Below, in pieces: positions 1-6,117 of a stretch of 7,103 nucleotides of DNA. The translations under genes were made by a program, and so were the position numbers. Within the stretch, counting starts at the first letter, position 1, and every line of letters starts with the position of its first letter. Under the pieces are notes generated by a model. It had not been told where the DNA came from. It did not search any database and worked only from the letters and a program-made list of their open reading frames with translations. The stretch comes from Deltaproteobacteria bacterium (GTDB lineage Bacteria > Desulfobacterota > Desulfarculia > Desulfarculales > Desulfarculaceae): assembly GCA_021815655.1 (NCBI GenBank), contig JAKAGJ010000099.1:1-7103 (forward strand), given 5' to 3'.

Positions 1-81
1 GGTGTGGCGGCTCATGGGCTCGCCAAACAGGGCGCGCTGGCCCAGCAGGGCGCGCAGGCTTTCATGCAGGGCCTGGCTCAA
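1..81 (-). CDS. murB: UDP-N-acetylenolpyruvoylglucosamine reductase MurB, N-terminal fragment
   Basis: This is the first 27 codons of a gene that runs off the left edge of the window. Read from a TTG at 81-79, the frame is open to base 1 and gives an amphipathic N-terminal helix (LRALLG at residues 9-14) followed by EPMSRHT at 21-27. That matches the start of MurB, where a helix leads into the conserved RHT(S/T)F-RxGG FAD-binding segment. The codon just before the TTG is an in-frame TAG (84-82), so the gene cannot start earlier. An in-frame ATG at codon 23 would remove the helix. A strong GGAGG at 93-89 sits 7 nt upstream of the TTG. The start overlaps the murC stop as TTGA (4 nt). MurB is a cytosolic flavoenzyme that reduces UDP-GlcNAc-enolpyruvate to UDP-MurNAc with NADPH, and murB next to murC is a common dcw arrangement. 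The identification rests on a short N-terminus plus context, because the FAD-binding and catalytic residues lie outside the window. Confidence 0.82.
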   Translation of the reverse strand, partial: MSQALHESLRALLGQRALFGEPMSRHT

Positions 82-1454
82 CTACCCGCCTCCGCGATGA
101 GTTCCATGCCCACCTTCCAGACATCGCCGGCGCCCATGGTAAAGAAGACGTCACCGGGGGCCAGGATATCCAATAGCCGCTGTTTGGCCTGGGCCGCGGT
201 GCCCACATACTCCACCCGGCGGTGGCCGTGGGCGCGGATGGCCTCGCAGAGCTTCTCGGCGCTCACCTCGGGGTCGGCGGGCTCGCTGGCGGCGTAGATG
301 TCCAGCACCAAGAGCAGGTCGGCGCCGTAGAAGGCCTGGGCGAACTGGTCGAAGAGGTCTTTGGTGCGGCTGTAGCGGTGGGGCTGGAAGCAAACCACCA
401 CCCTCTGCTCGGCGTAGGCCGCGCGCGCCGCCTCCAGGGTGGCCCTGATCTCGGTGGGGTGGTGGGCGTAGTCGTCCAGCACCAGGCAGCCGCTGGGGCC
501 TTGGCCCTTGTACTCAAAGCGCCTCTTGACGCCGCCGAAGCCGGCGCAGGCCTCCATGGCCAGGGCTAGGTCCACGCCCACCTCATGGGCGGCGGCCAGC
601 GCGCCCAGGGTGTTCTGCACATAGTGGCGCCCGGGCAGGGGCACGCGCACCTGGCCCAGGTTACGCCCGCGCAGGTAGAAGCTAAAACTGCTGGCACCAC
701 CCTGATTGACGATGTCGCGGGCCTGGAAGTCGGCCTGGGCGGTGAGCCCGTAGGTGATGGCCCGCTTCTTGATGCGGGGGATGAGCCCGGCCAGGCGTGG
801 GTCGTCCAGGCAGATCACCGCCGCGCCGTAGAAGGGCACCTTGTTAATGAACTCCACGAAGGCCGCGTCCAGGGCCTGGTCGGTGCGGTAGTGCTCCATG
901 TGCTCGCGGTCGATGTTGGTCACCACCACCACCACCGGTGACAGCCGCAGGAAGGAGCCGTCGCTCTCGTCGGCCTCGGCCACCAGGAAATCGCCCTTGC
1001 CCAGCCAGGCGTTGCTGCCCAGGGCCCCCAAGCGCCCGCCCACCACCACCGTGGGGTCCAGTCCGCCGGCGGCCAGGAGATGGGCCAGCATGCTGGTGGT
1101 GCTGGTCTTGCCGTGGGCGCCGGCCACGGCCACGCCGTACTTTAGCCGCATCAGCTCGGCCAGCATCTCGGCCCGGGGGATCACCGGGATGAGCCGCTGA
1201 CGGGCCTCGGCCACCTCGGGGTTGTCCTCCCTGACCGCCGAGCTGATGACCACCACGTCGGCGCCGGCCACCTGCTCGCCGCGATGCCCCACGAAGACCC
1301 GCGCCCCCAGGCCGGCCAGGCGGCGGGTGGCCTCGCTTTCCTTGAGGTCGCTGCCGCTGACCTGGTGCCCCAGGTTCACCAAGAGCTCGGCGATGCCGCT
1401 CATGCCTATGCCGCCGATGCCCACGAAATGTATGTGCTGATGACGCTGGTACAT
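78..1454 (-). CDS. murC: UDP-N-acetylmuramate--L-alanine ligase MurC
   Basis: This cytosolic ATP-dependent ligase adds L-Ala to UDP-MurNAc, the first step of stem-peptide synthesis. The protein is 458 aa, a usual MurC length. The N-terminal UDP-binding Rossmann domain has the GIGGIGMSG glycine loop (residues 12-20). The central ATPase domain has the P-loop AHGKTSTT (113-120), ADESDGSF (161-168) and NIDREHMEHY (180-189). GRHYVQN lies at 275-281. The C-terminal domain carries GVKRRFE (308-314), DDYAHHPTEI (327-336), FQPHRYSRT (356-364) and MGAGD (440-444). All of the expected family motifs I looked for are present. The frame stays open upstream to an ATG-type codon at 1763, but that extension is low-complexity out-of-frame murG sequence. 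The ATG at 1454 is chosen because it begins just before the Rossmann strand, has AGGAGG 7 nt upstream and shares one base with the murG stop (TGATG). The 3' end overlaps murB by 4 nt (TTGA). A (GTG)5 tract encodes V174-V178. Confidence 0.98.
   Translation of the reverse strand: MYQRHQHIHFVGIGGIGMSGIAELLVNLGHQVSGSDLKESEATRRLAGLGARVFVGHRGEQVAGADVVVISSAVREDNPEVAEARQRLIPVIPRAEMLAELMRLKYGVAVAGAHGKTSTTSMLAHLLAAGGLDPTVVVGGRLGALGSNAWLGKGDFLVAEADESDGSFLRLSPVVVVVTNIDREHMEHYRTDQALDAAFVEFINKVPFYGAAVICLDDPRLAGLIPRIKKRAITYGLTAQADFQARDIVNQGGASSFSFYLRGRNLGQVRVPLPGRHYVQNTLGALAAAHEVGVDLALAMEACAGFGGVKRRFEYKGQGPSGCLVLDDYAHHPTEIRATLEAARAAYAEQRVVVCFQPHRYSRTKDLFDQFAQAFYGADLLLVLDIYAASEPADPEVSAEKLCEAIRAHGHRRVEYVGTAAQAKQRLLDILAPGDVFFTMGAGDVWKVGMELIAEAGS
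89..93 (-). promoter_or_regulatory. Shine-Dalgarno sequence of murB
   Basis: GGAGG on the minus strand lies inside the last codons of murC, 7 nt before the TTG at 81. It is a near-perfect anti-SD match at good spacing and is the main reason for accepting the TTG as the murB start. No other initiator in that frame nearby has comparable support. Confidence 0.75.
921..935 (-). repeat. (GTG)5 trinucleotide tract within murC
   Basis: Five consecutive GTG codons (CAC x5 on the plus strand) encode V174-V178, the hydrophobic strand just before the TNID motif of the MurC ATPase domain. All five valines use the same codon, so the tract is an uninterrupted microsatellite. Gain or loss of a unit would keep the frame. 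It may be nothing more than codon bias acting on a valine-rich strand. Confidence 0.85.
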
Positions 1455-2557
1455 CACCGGGCCTCCTCGATGAGTTGCAGGCACTCGTGGGCGATGTCCT
1501 GGGCGGCCCGGGGCCGGCCCATGGCCTGGGAGCGCTCCTCCATGGCCGACAGGAGCTGGGGGCGGTCCATGAATTCGGCGATCAGGGCGGCCAGGGTGGC
1601 GGGCTTTAAATCGCGCTGGGGCAGGTGGCGGCCGGCCCCGGCCTGGGCCAGGGCCAGGGCGTTCTTGGTCTGGTGGTCGCCGGCGGCGAAGGGATAGGGC
1701 ACGCACAGGGCGGCGCGGCCGCAGGCCATCACCTCGGTCAGCGTGCCCGCCCCGGCGCGGCATATCACCAGGTGGGCGGCGCCGTAGAGGCTGCCCATCT
1801 CCGGAAAGAAGGCCTGCACCTGGTTGGCGAAGCCGTGGCGCTCATAGGCCGCGGCCACCTCGGCCTGGTCCTTATCGCCGGTCTGGTGGGTGAAAAACAG
1901 GCGCTCGCGCCGGGAATTCAACATGGGCAGGGCCTCGGTCAAGGCCTGGTTCAGGCTGGCCGCCCCCTGGGAACCGCCCAGCACCAGCACCCTGAACTGC
2001 TGCCCCGAGGGCGGACGCAGGCTGGCGGCCTCGCGGGCCTGGGCCAGGAGCTCGGCGCGCACGGGGTTGCCGGTGAGGAAGGTCTTGCCCGCCGGCAGGT
2101 GGTCGGCGGCCTCGGGAAAGGAGATGAAGACCCGGCGGGCCAGGCGGGCCAGGACGCGGTTGGTCAGCCCGGGCAGGGCGTTCTGCTCCTGCACCACCAG
2201 GGACACGCCCCTGATCCGGGCCATGAGCCCCAGGGAGAAGGCCGCGTAGCCGCCCACGGCCAGCACCAGGACCGGCCGGCGGCGCTCTATGATGCCCCGG
2301 GCGGCCATGAGTGCCCCGGGCAGGGCGGCCAGGGATTTCAGCCGTCCCAGCCAGCCGGCGCCCCTAAAGGCCTTGGCCGCGATGGGCTCCAGGTCGAAGC
2401 CGGCCTGGGCCAGCACCTGGCTCTCCAGGGCCTTGCCGGTGCTGACAAAGGCCAGCTCCAGCTCCGGGCGCAGGGCTTTCAAGGCCTGGGCCACGGCCAG
2501 TCCGGGGAACAGGTGCCCGCCGGTGCCGCCGCCGGCTATGAGCATGCCCTGGCTCAT
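1454..2557 (-). CDS. murG: UDP-GlcNAc--lipid I GlcNAc transferase MurG
   Basis: MurG is a peripheral, cytoplasmic-face GT-B glycosyltransferase (family GT28). It transfers GlcNAc from UDP-GlcNAc to lipid I, making lipid II. The 367 aa protein matches the family length (E. coli is about 355). The N-terminal, acceptor-side domain has the glycine loop GGGTGGHLFPG (9-19), the VGGYAAFSLG region (101-110) and QEQNALPGLTNR (123-134). The inter-domain and donor domain show TGNPVR (162-167), GGSQGA (194-199), HQTGD (224-228), CRAGAGTLTE (266-275), where E275 corresponds to the conserved UDP-GlcNAc-binding glutamate, and DHQTKNA (294-300). The ATG at 2557 overlaps the ftsW stop as ATGA and has a strong AGGGGAGG 5 nt upstream (2570-2563). 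The 3' end shares one base with the murC start. The product acts directly between MraY and FtsW. There is no sign of truncation or frameshift. Confidence 0.98.
   Translation of the reverse strand: MSQGMLIAGGGTGGHLFPGLAVAQALKALRPELELAFVSTGKALESQVLAQAGFDLEPIAAKAFRGAGWLGRLKSLAALPGALMAARGIIERRRPVLVLAVGGYAAFSLGLMARIRGVSLVVQEQNALPGLTNRVLARLARRVFISFPEAADHLPAGKTFLTGNPVRAELLAQAREAASLRPPSGQQFRVLVLGGSQGAASLNQALTEALPMLNSRRERLFFTHQTGDKDQAEVAAAYERHGFANQVQAFFPEMGSLYGAAHLVICRAGAGTLTEVMACGRAALCVPYPFAAGDHQTKNALALAQAGAGRHLPQRDLKPATLAALIAEFMDRPQLLSAMEERSQAMGRPRAAQDIAHECLQLIEEAR
1462..1467 (-). promoter_or_regulatory. Shine-Dalgarno sequence of murC
   Basis: AGGAGG on the minus strand, within the final codons of murG, is 7 nt before the murC ATG at 1454. 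It settles the start against the longer open frame that continues about 300 nt further upstream. Confidence 0.85.
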
Positions 2558-3651
2558 GCGCGCCTCCCCTGGTGGCCGGCCACCGAGAGGATGAGCCCCA
2601 GGCAGGCGAAGTTGGCGATGATGGAGGAGCCGCCATAGCTCAGGAAAGGCAGGGTCAGCCCCTTGGTGGGCAGCATGCCCATGACCACGGCGGCGTTGAC
2701 AAAGGCCTGCAAGCCGATGATGAGGGTGCTGCCCAGGGCCAGGTAGGTGCCGAAAAGATCGCGGGCGCTAAGTGCCGTCTGCACACCCCGCCACACCAGC
2801 ACCAGGAACAGGGACAGCACCGTCACCAGGCCCCACAGGCCCAGTTCCTCGCCCAGCACGCTCAAGATGAAGTCCGTGTGCGGCTCGGGCAGGTAGAAGA
2901 GCTTCTGCTTGGAGCCGCCCAGGCCGGTGCCGAGCAAGCCGCCCGAGCCCAGAGCCAGGAAGCTGTGGATGATCTGGAAGCCGGTGCCGGCCGGGTCCTC
3001 CCAGGGGTTCAGGAAGGCGAAGACGCGATCGCGGCGGAAGGGCACCAGCCATACCAGGCGGTACAGGAAGGGCACCGACGCCGCCAGCATCACCGCCAGG
3101 TAGGTGACGCGGCTGCCGGCCACGAATAGCATCACCATGGTCAGGCTCAAGAGGGTCAGGCTCATGCCCAGGTCGGGCTCGGCCAGGATGGGCAGCACCA
3201 ACAGGCCGGCGATGCCCAGGCAGGGCGCCAGCACCTTTAAAAGGCTTTTGGCCTCATGCTGATGCTCGGCCAGGTGGCGGGCCAAAAAGAGCACCAGGGC
3301 CACCTTGGCCAGCTCCGCCGGCTGCAGGGAGATCACCCCCAGGCGCAGCCAGCGGGCGGCGCCGCCGGCGCGGTGGCCGATGCCGGGGATGAGCACCAGC
3401 ACCAGGGCCAGGGCCACCCCGCCCAGGCTCGGCCAGACCCAGGCGCGCAGGCGCTCGTAATCCAACGTGGCCAGCCAGGCCATCAGACCCAGGCCAATCA
3501 CCACGTGGAAGGCCTGATGCTTGAAGAAATAGGCCGAGTCCAGGTAGCGCTTGCTGGCCAGGGCGCTGGATGAGGAATAGACCATCACCAGGCCGAAAGC
3601 GGTGAGCGCCAGGGCGCTGACCAGGAGCCAGGGGTCGCTGATCAGCGGCAC
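2554..3651 (-). CDS. ftsW: Septal peptidoglycan glycosyltransferase FtsW (SEDS family)
   Basis: This is a polytopic membrane protein of the SEDS family (FtsW/RodA/SpoVE) that polymerises lipid II at the division site together with a class B PBP. From the GTG at 3651 the protein is 365 aa. About ten hydrophobic segments are visible, with the first at residues 7-27 after a short N-terminus. Family signatures are LVMVYSSSSA (21-30), ISLQPAELAKVALVLFLA (107-124), EPDLGMS (158-164), FLNPWEDPAGTGFQ (213-226), YLPEPHTDF (253-261) in the large periplasmic loop, and PTKGLTLPFLSYGGSS (328-343). D260 in HTD corresponds to the aspartate needed for SEDS polymerase activity. FtsW rather than RodA is favoured because it sits between murD and murG. 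The start is uncertain: an in-frame ATG at 3747 would add 32 hydrophilic residues and overlap murD by 59 nt, and it has no Shine-Dalgarno sequence. The GTG has only a weak GGGG 8 nt upstream. The 3' end overlaps murG as ATGA. Confidence 0.96.
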   Translation of the reverse strand: MPLISDPWLLVSALALTAFGLVMVYSSSSALASKRYLDSAYFFKHQAFHVVIGLGLMAWLATLDYERLRAWVWPSLGGVALALVLVLIPGIGHRAGGAARWLRLGVISLQPAELAKVALVLFLARHLAEHQHEAKSLLKVLAPCLGIAGLLVLPILAEPDLGMSLTLLSLTMVMLFVAGSRVTYLAVMLAASVPFLYRLVWLVPFRRDRVFAFLNPWEDPAGTGFQIIHSFLALGSGGLLGTGLGGSKQKLFYLPEPHTDFILSVLGEELGLWGLVTVLSLFLVLVWRGVQTALSARDLFGTYLALGSTLIIGLQAFVNAAVVMGMLPTKGLTLPFLSYGGSSIIANFACLGLILSVAGHQGRRA

Positions 3652-3665
3652 GCCCTTGGCCCCGG

Positions 3666-3678
3666 AATCATTTTGATT
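3666..3678 (-). repeat. AT-rich inverted repeat in the murD-ftsW gap
   Basis: On the minus strand AATCA and TGATT flank a 3-nt AAA spacer, forming a perfect 5-bp inverted repeat. It falls inside the 37-nt gap between the murD stop and the proposed ftsW GTG, the only real gap between genes in the window. The stem is short and AT-only apart from one C-G pair, and no U-tract follows, so it is not a convincing terminator. It could be chance, a weak RNA hairpin or a small operator half-site pair. Confidence 0.4.
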
Positions 3679-3688
3679 GGTCCAGGCT

Positions 3689-5032
3689 TCAGCCAACTTG
3701 GGCCTCCCCCCGCACCAGGGCCTGGAAATGATCGCCGCGCTGGGCATAGCCCGAGTAGGCGTCGAAACTGGCGCAGCCCGGCGAGAGCAGCACCGCCTGG
3801 CCGGGGGCGGCCAGGACCTTGGCCCGGCTCACCGCCGCCGGCAGGTCGGGCAGCACCTCGCTGTCCACCAGGCCGGCGATCTGGCGCTGGATGGACGGGC
3901 CAGCCTCGCCGAAGCACAGGGCCGCGGTCACGCCCGCCAGCTGGGGGGCCAGGTCGGCGAAACGGCCGTCCTTGTCGCGGCCGCCCAAAAGGAGCAGCGT
4001 GGGCCGGCCCAGGGCCGTGAGCGCCGCCTGCACCGCCCCCACGTTGGTGCCCTTGGAGTCGTCGTAATAGTCCACGCCCTGGATGCTGGCCACATGCTGC
4101 ACCCGGTGCCCCAGGCCGCCAAAGCCGTCGATCACCGCCTGCACCGCCGTGGGAGGCGCGCCGCAGGCCAGAGAAGCCAGGGAAGCGGCCAGCAGGTTGA
4201 GGCGGTTGAAGCCGCCCACCAGGCGCGACTTGACGGCGCTCAGGGCCAGGTCGGCGCCGCCAAGATTGAGCAGCAGATCGTGGCCATGGAGCCAGCCGCC
4301 GGGACGGCGGGGGCCGCTGGCGCCGTAGCTCCAGACCCGCGCCGGGGCCAGGTGGGCGCGGGAGGCCACCTCGGGGTCGTCGGCGCACAGGATGGCCAGG
4401 TCGTCAGCGGCCTGCCTGGACAGCAGGCGGTACTTGCTGAGGGCGTAGTCGTCGAAGCTGTCGTAGCGGTCCAGGTGATCGGGGGTGATGTTCAACATCA
4501 CCGCCACCCTGGGGCGCAGTTCATGAATGGTGTCGGTTTGAAAGGAGCTGACCTCCAGCACCGCCCAGTCCAGGTCCTGGGGGCCGGCCACCAGCTGGCA
4601 CAGGGGCGTGCCCAGGTTGCCGCCGCTAAAGACCTTCATCCCGGCCGCCTCCAGCATCAGCCCCACCAGGGTGGTGACCGTGGTCTTGCCGTTGGTGCCG
4701 GTTATCATGACCGCCGGGACCTTGAGGAAGCGGTAGCCCAACTCCAGCTCGCCCAGCACCAGCGCGCCCCGGGCCTGGGCGGCCCGCACTTCGGGCAGGC
4801 GATGATCCACCCCCGGGCTGAGCACGATGACCTCGGCCCAGGCGAAGTCCTCCTGGCGATGGCCGCCCAGACTCAGGCGCGCGCCAAGACCGGCCAGGGC
4901 ACTGGCCTCCGGCGGGTTCACGGCGGTGTCGGTGGCAACGACCTGGGCACCGTGCGACAGGCACAGCCGCGCCGCCGCGGCCCCGCTCTTGCCCAGCCCC
5001 ACCACCAGCACCTTTTGCCCTCGCAGATCCAC
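3689..5032 (-). CDS. murD: UDP-N-acetylmuramoyl-L-alanine--D-glutamate ligase MurD
   Basis: This cytosolic Mur ligase adds D-Glu to UDP-MurNAc-L-Ala using ATP. From the GTG at 5032 the protein is 447 aa, close to E. coli MurD (438). The N-terminal UDP-binding domain has VGLGKSG (11-17). The ATPase domain has the P-loop GTNGKTT (112-118), LEVSSFQ (159-165, E160), NITPDHLDRY (181-190) and K200 in ALSKYR, at the place of the carbamylated lysine K198 of E. coli. The C-terminal domain has LGHR (307-310), DSKGTN (325-330), GGRDKDG (350-356) and SPGCASFD (417-424). In the family the LGHR site is usually LPHR, a mild change. The frame is open far upstream, antisense-free but shadowing mraY. The GTG is chosen because it immediately precedes the first Rossmann strand and has GAGG 5 nt upstream, overlapping the mraY stop. 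It lies 2 nt after mraY. The 37-nt gap to ftsW is the loosest junction in this operon. Confidence 0.97.
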   Translation of the reverse strand: MDLRGQKVLVVGLGKSGAAAARLCLSHGAQVVATDTAVNPPEASALAGLGARLSLGGHRQEDFAWAEVIVLSPGVDHRLPEVRAAQARGALVLGELELGYRFLKVPAVMITGTNGKTTVTTLVGLMLEAAGMKVFSGGNLGTPLCQLVAGPQDLDWAVLEVSSFQTDTIHELRPRVAVMLNITPDHLDRYDSFDDYALSKYRLLSRQAADDLAILCADDPEVASRAHLAPARVWSYGASGPRRPGGWLHGHDLLLNLGGADLALSAVKSRLVGGFNRLNLLAASLASLACGAPPTAVQAVIDGFGGLGHRVQHVASIQGVDYYDDSKGTNVGAVQAALTALGRPTLLLLGGRDKDGRFADLAPQLAGVTAALCFGEAGPSIQRQIAGLVDSEVLPDLPAAVSRAKVLAAPGQAVLLSPGCASFDAYSGYAQRGDHFQALVRGEAQVG

Positions 5033-5034
5033 GG

Positions 5035-6117
5035 CTACCTCAACTTCAGGGTGGAGAAGGCCAACAGGGCCAGGATCACGGCGATGATCCAAAAGCGCAC
5101 GATCACCTTGGGCTCGGCCCAGCCCTTGAGCTCGAAGTGGTGATGCAGAGGCGCCATGCGGAAGATGCGCCGGCCATGGGTGGCCTTGAAGTAGCCCACC
5201 TGCATGATGACGCTCAAGGCCTCCACCACGAAGATGCCGCCCACCAGCACCAGCAATATTTCGTGCTTGGTGGCCAAGGCCACCACGCCCAGGGCTCCGC
5301 CCAGGCTCAAGGAGCCTGTGTCGCCCATGAAGACCTGGGCGGGGTAGGCGTTGTACCACAAAAAGCCCATCACCGCCCCGGCGACGGCCCCGCAGAAGAC
5401 CGTCAGCTCGCCCACGCCGACCACGTGGAAGATTTGCAGGTACTGGGCCGTCTTGGCGTTGCCGGCCAGGTAGGCCAGGATCAGGTAGGTGGCGGCGGCG
5501 ATCAAGACCGGTCCGGCGGCCAGGCCGTCCAGGCCGTCGGTGAGGTTGACGGCGTTGCTGGTGCCCACCAGGATGAAGACGGCCAGAAGCACGTAGCCCC
5601 AGCCCAGGTCGGGGGTGACGAATTTGAGGAAGGGCACCGAGAGCTGGGTGTTGTAGCCGGGGTGCAGATACAGGGCCACGGCCCCGATGAGCCCCACCAG
5701 GACTTGCAACAGGAACTTGGCCCGCGCCGAGAGTCCGCCCTCGTTGCGCCTGGCCACCTTCTTGAGATAGTCGTCGGCAAAGCCGATGGCCCCAAAGCCC
5801 AGGGTGACGCCCAGGGCCAGCCACAGGTAGAAGTTGCGCAGATCTCCCCACAGCAGAGTGGAGACGGTTATTGCAAAAAGAATAAGAGCCCCGCCCATGG
5901 TGGGGGTGCCGGCCTTGGCCAGGTGGCTCTGGGGACCCAGCTCGCGGATGTGCTGGCCCATCTGCATCTCTTGCAGCTTGCGGATGAACCAGGGGGCCAA
6001 GAGCAGCGTGATGGCCAGGGCGAAGAGCGTGGCCCAGATGGTGCGGAAGCTGATGTAGCGGAAGACGTTGAAGCCGCCGATCACGTCGCGCAGGGGGTAG
6101 AGCAGATGGTAGAGCAT
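5035..6117 (-). CDS. mraY: Phospho-MurNAc-pentapeptide transferase MraY
   Basis: This integral membrane enzyme transfers phospho-MurNAc-pentapeptide from UDP to undecaprenyl phosphate, forming lipid I at the inner face of the cytoplasmic membrane. It is exactly 360 aa, the same as E. coli MraY, with about ten hydrophobic segments. The conserved cytoplasmic motifs appear in order: [12 protein letters not shown] (65-76), FADDYLKK (113-120, with the D115/D116 pair), [13 protein letters not shown] (188-200), [19 protein letters not shown] (256-274, catalytic-site D266) and [12 protein letters not shown] (322-333). These are the Mg2+- and substrate-binding residues of the family, and all are present. 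The ATG at 6117 shares one base with the murF stop (TGATG) and has GGGGGAG 8 nt upstream (6132-6126). It ends in TAG 2 nt before murD. A run of seven A/T-ending codons (5889-5869) at residues 77-83, in the second membrane segment, contrasts with the GC-ending codons elsewhere. Confidence 0.98.
   Translation of the reverse strand: MLYHLLYPLRDVIGGFNVFRYISFRTIWATLFALAITLLLAPWFIRKLQEMQMGQHIRELGPQSHLAKAGTPTMGGALILFAITVSTLLWGDLRNFYLWLALGVTLGFGAIGFADDYLKKVARRNEGGLSARAKFLLQVLVGLIGAVALYLHPGYNTQLSVPFLKFVTPDLGWGYVLLAVFILVGTSNAVNLTDGLDGLAAGPVLIAAATYLILAYLAGNAKTAQYLQIFHVVGVGELTVFCGAVAGAVMGFLWYNAYPAQVFMGDTGSLSLGGALGVVALATKHEILLVLVGGIFVVEALSVIMQVGYFKATHGRRIFRMAPLHHHFELKGWAEPKVIVRFWIIAVILALLAFSTLKLR
5037..5041 (-). 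promoter_or_regulatory. Shine-Dalgarno sequence of murD
   Basis: GAGGT on the minus strand overlaps the mraY TAG stop (5037-5035) and lies 4 nt before the murD GTG at 5032. It identifies the GTG as the initiator in a frame that has no ATG at the expected position and is open well into mraY. Confidence 0.7.

Noticed and set aside
1455..1763. N-terminal extension of murC by 103 codons
   Set aside because: The extension is Arg/Pro-rich out-of-frame murG sequence. MurC homology, the SD and the TGATG overlap all put the start at 1454.
1625..2638. Plus-strand open frame of 337 codons antisense to murG
   Set aside because: It has the same antisense composition artefact, no domain or motif, and crosses the ftsW/murG junction.
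1640..3420. Frequent CCAGGGC / GGCCAGG words on the plus strand, considered as an orienting or protein-binding repeat
   Set aside because: On the coding strand these are GCC CTG (Ala-Leu) and related codon pairs in frame with the genes. They track Ala/Leu-rich protein sequence. A count against a codon-shuffled control would be needed to claim more.
3664..3680. Intrinsic terminator between murD and ftsW
   Set aside because: The stem is only 5 bp, AT-rich and without a following U-tract, and ending transcription here would cut off essential downstream genes.
3677..5143. Plus-strand open frame of 488 codons antisense to murD
   Set aside because: It runs opposite a gene with all of its catalytic motifs. 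The translation is rich in Ala, Gly, Gln and His with no recognisable domain, as expected from antisense reading of GC-ending codons. I see no SD-supported start.
5033..5851. N-terminal extension of murD by 273 codons
   Set aside because: It is an out-of-frame reading of mraY, Gly/Arg/Pro-rich. The MurD fold begins right at the GTG at 5032.
5848..5889. Possible internal promoter in the AT-rich patch of mraY (TTGCAA as a -35)
   Set aside because: The sequence about 17 nt downstream is CTGTGG, not a -10-like hexamer, and no other good pairing was visible.
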